Shown piece by piece: positions 13,964 through 15,464 of a DNA stretch of 15,464 bases; within the stretch, counting starts at the first letter, position 1; each line of letters begins with the position of its first letter. Source of the stretch: an uncultured Clostridia bacterium (GTDB lineage Bacteria > Bacillota > Clostridia > Christensenellales > Borkfalkiaceae). The notes under the pieces are model-generated. The model was not told the origin of the DNA. It ran no database searches and saw nothing but the letters and a program-made list of their open reading frames with translations. The stretch is from positions 1 through 15,464 of the forward strand of contig URMI01000003.1 in the NCBI GenBank assembly GCA_900548845.1. Reading direction: 5' to 3'. The position numbers and the translations under genes were made by a program.

Positions 13964-14638
13964 ATGGATACCAAGGAAGAAATTTTGAAAGAGCTTGCCC
14001 GCCTCTATCCCGATGCGGGTCCCGCCCTGCAATTCAGATCGCCCTACGAGCTCCTCATCGCCGTCATGCTCTCCGCGCAGTGCACGGACGAGCGCGTCAA
14101 CAAAGTGACGAAGGTCCTCTTCCGCGAGCACGACACCCCCGAAAAGATGCTCGCCCTCTCGCAGGAAGAGCTCGAAACATATATCTTCTCCTGTGGGTTT
14201 TATCATAACAAGGCGGCGCACATCCTCTCCGCTTCCAAAGATATTTTGGAGCGCTTCGGCGGCGAAGTGCCCTCCACGCGCGAAGAGCTCCAAACGCTCG
14301 CGGGCGTGGGCAGGAAGACCGCCAACGTCGTCTACGCGTTCGCCTTCGGCGGCAACGCGATCGCCGTCGATACGCACGTCTTCCGCGTCGCCAACCGCCT
14401 CGCTCTCGCCCCCGGCAAGACGCCCTTCGAAGTGGAAAAGGGGCTCATGGCGCTCATTCCCGAACAAGATTGGTCGAAGGCGCATCACTGGCTCATCTGG
14501 CACGGGCGAAAGGTCTGCCATTCGCAGAGGCCTTCCTGCGATGTTTGCACGCTTGCGCCCCTCTGCCCCTATTTTGCAAAGACGAAGGGCACTCTGACGG
14601 CGGAGAGCGCGCCCGGACAAAACGCATCAAACGCATAA
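13964..14638 (+). CDS. nth: Endonuclease III (base-excision DNA glycosylase/AP lyase)
   Basis: A 224-residue HhH-GPD DNA glycosylase that removes oxidised pyrimidines and nicks abasic sites. It has the helix-hairpin-helix LAGVGRKTANVV (112-123) with catalytic K118, and D136 in VDTHVFRVANR. The four cysteines of the [4Fe-4S] cluster are C185, C192, C195 and C201 with the canonical spacing C-x6-C-x2-C-x5-C. The early motif SPYELLIAVMLSAQCTD is also typical. Length is normal with a short extra tail (about 207-224). The start is placed at the ATG at 13964, which directly follows the -10 box. A hairpin follows at 14645-14678. Confidence 0.96.
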   Translation: MDTKEEILKELARLYPDAGPALQFRSPYELLIAVMLSAQCTDERVNKVTKVLFREHDTPEKMLALSQEELETYIFSCGFYHNKAAHILSASKDILERFGGEVPSTREELQTLAGVGRKTANVVYAFAFGGNAIAVDTHVFRVANRLALAPGKTPFEVEKGLMALIPEQDWSKAHHWLIWHGRKVCHSQRPSCDVCTLAPLCPYFAKTKGTLTAESAPGQNASNA

Positions 14639-14644
14639 AATCTC

Positions 14645-14678
14645 ACCTCCCGCACAAGCTTTCGGCGGGAGGTCTTTT
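14645..14678 (+). terminator. Terminator-like hairpin that also masks the next ribosome site
   Basis: ACCTCCCGC (14645-14653) pairs perfectly with GCGGGAGGT (14665-14673) around an 11-nt loop, followed by CTTTTC. The 3' arm contains GGGAGG, the only ribosome site for the 61-residue gene starting at 14680. The 5' arm contains ACCTCC, as in the 16S anti-Shine-Dalgarno. It could terminate nth transcription, control translation of the next gene, or both. Confidence 0.65.
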
Positions 14679-14679
14679 C

Positions 14680-14865
14680 ATGGACGACGAAGTATTTTTT
14701 GCGCTTTCCGCCCTTCTTTTAGCGGAAGAGCTCGCGGCAAAGCGGGCGCATCTTGCGGCATGCACCTTAACGGACGGCGCGCTTGCCGAAGGGGCGGCTC
14801 GGCTCGCCTGCTCCGCTGCCGCCCGCCACGCGGCGCTTACCTCTCTTGCGGAGGGCATGCAATGA
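14680..14865 (+). CDS. Small Ala-rich helical protein (61 aa)
   Basis: A 61-residue protein, probably one helical hairpin: FFALSALLLAEELAAKRAHL, a turn (TLTDGAL), then AARLACSAAARHAALTSLAE. The pattern loosely resembles the short ferritin-like or CotF-type proteins found in Clostridia, but it is too short and too Ala-rich for a firm call. The ATG at 14680 has GGGAGG 7 nt upstream inside a hairpin. It overlaps the following gene as ATGA, so the two are translated together. The frame extends upstream into nth (to 14470) without a ribosome site, so I rejected that start. Confidence 0.5.
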   Translation: MDDEVFFALSALLLAEELAAKRAHLAACTLTDGALAEGAARLACSAAARHAALTSLAEGMQ

Positions 14866-15158
14866 AGCGCGGCAAGGGGATGCTCTCGGCGCGCGATACG
14901 CTGCGCTTTCTGCTGCAGGCGGAAGAGGAAGTTCTGCGCCGCTATCTCGGGGCTCTTCGCGCCGCCGGAAGCCGCGCCCTCCGCACGGAACTTCTGCCGC
15001 TCTTTTCCTCCGCCCTCGAAGACCGCGCCGCTTTGAAAGAGCTTTTCCACCGCGTTTCCCCCGAAGCCGCGGAGGGAAGGAAGGAGCTTCTCTCGCTTGC
15101 AAAAAAGGCGCAGAAGGAGCTTTCCGCCCTGACGGAAGAAGAGGGTGCAGATTTGTGA
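14862..15158 (+). CDS. Small helical protein (98 aa), possibly coat/ferritin-like
   Basis: A 98-residue, nearly all-helical protein. LSARDTLRFLLQAEEEVLRR (8-27) is followed by a helix with ALRTELLPLFSSALEDRAALKELF and a Lys/Glu-rich last helix. The order of a helix, a pair of residues like LR-x-x-L, and then a helix recalls CotF-type spore coat proteins, but the metal ligands of ferritins are not evident. I give this as a weak suggestion only. It starts with ATGA at the end of the 61-residue gene and the GAGGG of that end can serve as its ribosome site. Together they form a two-gene unit between nth and the alpha-galactosidase. Confidence 0.55.
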   Translation: MKRGKGMLSARDTLRFLLQAEEEVLRRYLGALRAAGSRALRTELLPLFSSALEDRAALKELFHRVSPEAAEGRKELLSLAKKAQKELSALTEEEGADL

Positions 15159-15179
15159 CGGTCCCGTGGAAATTTGGGC

Positions 15180-15208
15180 TGTACAAACGGCGCGGAATGT
15201 GCTATAAT
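15180..15208 (+). promoter_or_regulatory. Promoter of the alpha-galactosidase gene
   Basis: TGTACA (15180-15185), a 17-bp spacer and TATAAT (15203-15208) with the TGC extension. GGAGG (15219-15223) follows 5 nt before the start codon. I see no clear operator or catabolite-repression box in the short space available. Confidence 0.7.
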
Positions 15209-15228
15209 CTTGCCAAACGGAGGCTAAC

Positions 15229-15464
15229 ATGATCGAACAACAAGGAAATTTGTTTTTGCTTTCCACGGCGCACACGAGCCTGCTCCTCCGCGCCGATGCG
15301 CGCGCGCCCGGGCTCCTCTATCTCGGCAAAAAGCTTGCGGGCGGATGGGAGAACGCTTCTCTCCTCGCCCCCGAGTACGACGGCTCGGGCAATGAAAAGC
15401 CGTGCTCGCTCTTCTCTGCATGGGGCGGCACCGATTTCCGCGAGCCCTCCCTGCTCCTTCGCGC
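15229..15464 (+). CDS. Alpha-galactosidase, GH36 family (N terminus, cut by window edge)
   Basis: The reading frame from ATG 15229 stays open to the right edge (78 residues and two bases). The visible part matches the N-terminal beta-sandwich of GH36 alpha-galactosidases: FLLSTAHTSLLLRAD (9-23), then LLYLGKKL (29-36), then LLAPEYDGSGNEKP (44-57) and GGTDFREPSLLL (66-77). GH36 enzymes hydrolyse terminal alpha-1,6-galactose from melibiose, raffinose and related sugars, often in the cytoplasm after ABC import. The start is supported by GGAGG and a good promoter. The catalytic region is outside the window, so activity cannot be judged. The MsmK-type ATPase at 643 could energise import of its substrates. 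Confidence 0.8.
   Translation, partial: MIEQQGNLFLLSTAHTSLLLRADARAPGLLYLGKKLAGGWENASLLAPEYDGSGNEKPCSLFSAWGGTDFREPSLLLR

Overview
The window is a GC-rich stretch of a bacterial chromosome carrying standard bacterial signals: GGAGG ribosome sites, TATAAT and TGnTATAAT -10 boxes, and hairpin-plus-T terminators. The gene families point to a GC-rich member of the Clostridia: a single MsmK-type sugar ATPase, a SigB/F/G-type sigma factor with a STAS partner, a PucR-type regulator, a DUF3343 protein beside an EF2568-type cysteine desulfurase, and small LysM or coat-like proteins. A finer taxonomic placement would be guesswork. I see no phage, IS element, CRISPR array, tRNA or rRNA.

Layout. 1-642: a small two-LysM protein with its own terminator, then an operator-like promoter region. 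643-2001: an orphan MalK/MsmK-type ATPase, followed by a terminator. 2187-6238: a promoter, then a rightward run of a His-rich metal transporter, HisC, a decayed glycerol-1-phosphate-dehydrogenase-like protein and a HAD-IIA phosphatase. 6241-8110: a partner-switching sigma-factor operon of four genes with overlapping start and stop codons, preceded by a SigB-like promoter and closed by a bidirectional terminator. 8139-9140 (minus): an unrecognised membrane protein. 9318-11870: a PucR/CdaR-type regulator followed by a membrane-anchored S41 protease. 11848-12464: two divergent small unknown genes. 12490-13924: a cysteine desulfurase divergent from a DUF3343 putative Se/S carrier. 13964-15158: endonuclease III and two small helical proteins. 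15229 to the right edge: the start of a GH36 alpha-galactosidase.

How genes may work together. The ATPase at 643 and the alpha-galactosidase at the right edge would both serve alpha-galactoside use, although they are not in one operon. The sigma cluster is a self-contained regulatory module, and its promoter suggests autoregulation. The desulfurase and DUF3343 protein fit a selenium/sulfur trafficking pair.

The most unusual signal is an 18-bp element, GCATANRATGGCGTATGG. It occurs three times, each time with the start codon of a small gene at its 3' end (LysM protein; 92-aa and 88-aa proteins). Its CATANNAT core resembles the -10 of the mother-cell sporulation sigma factors SigE/SigK, and it leaves almost no room for an untranslated leader. 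This suggests a family of leaderless, possibly sporulation-controlled small genes. That reading is inference.
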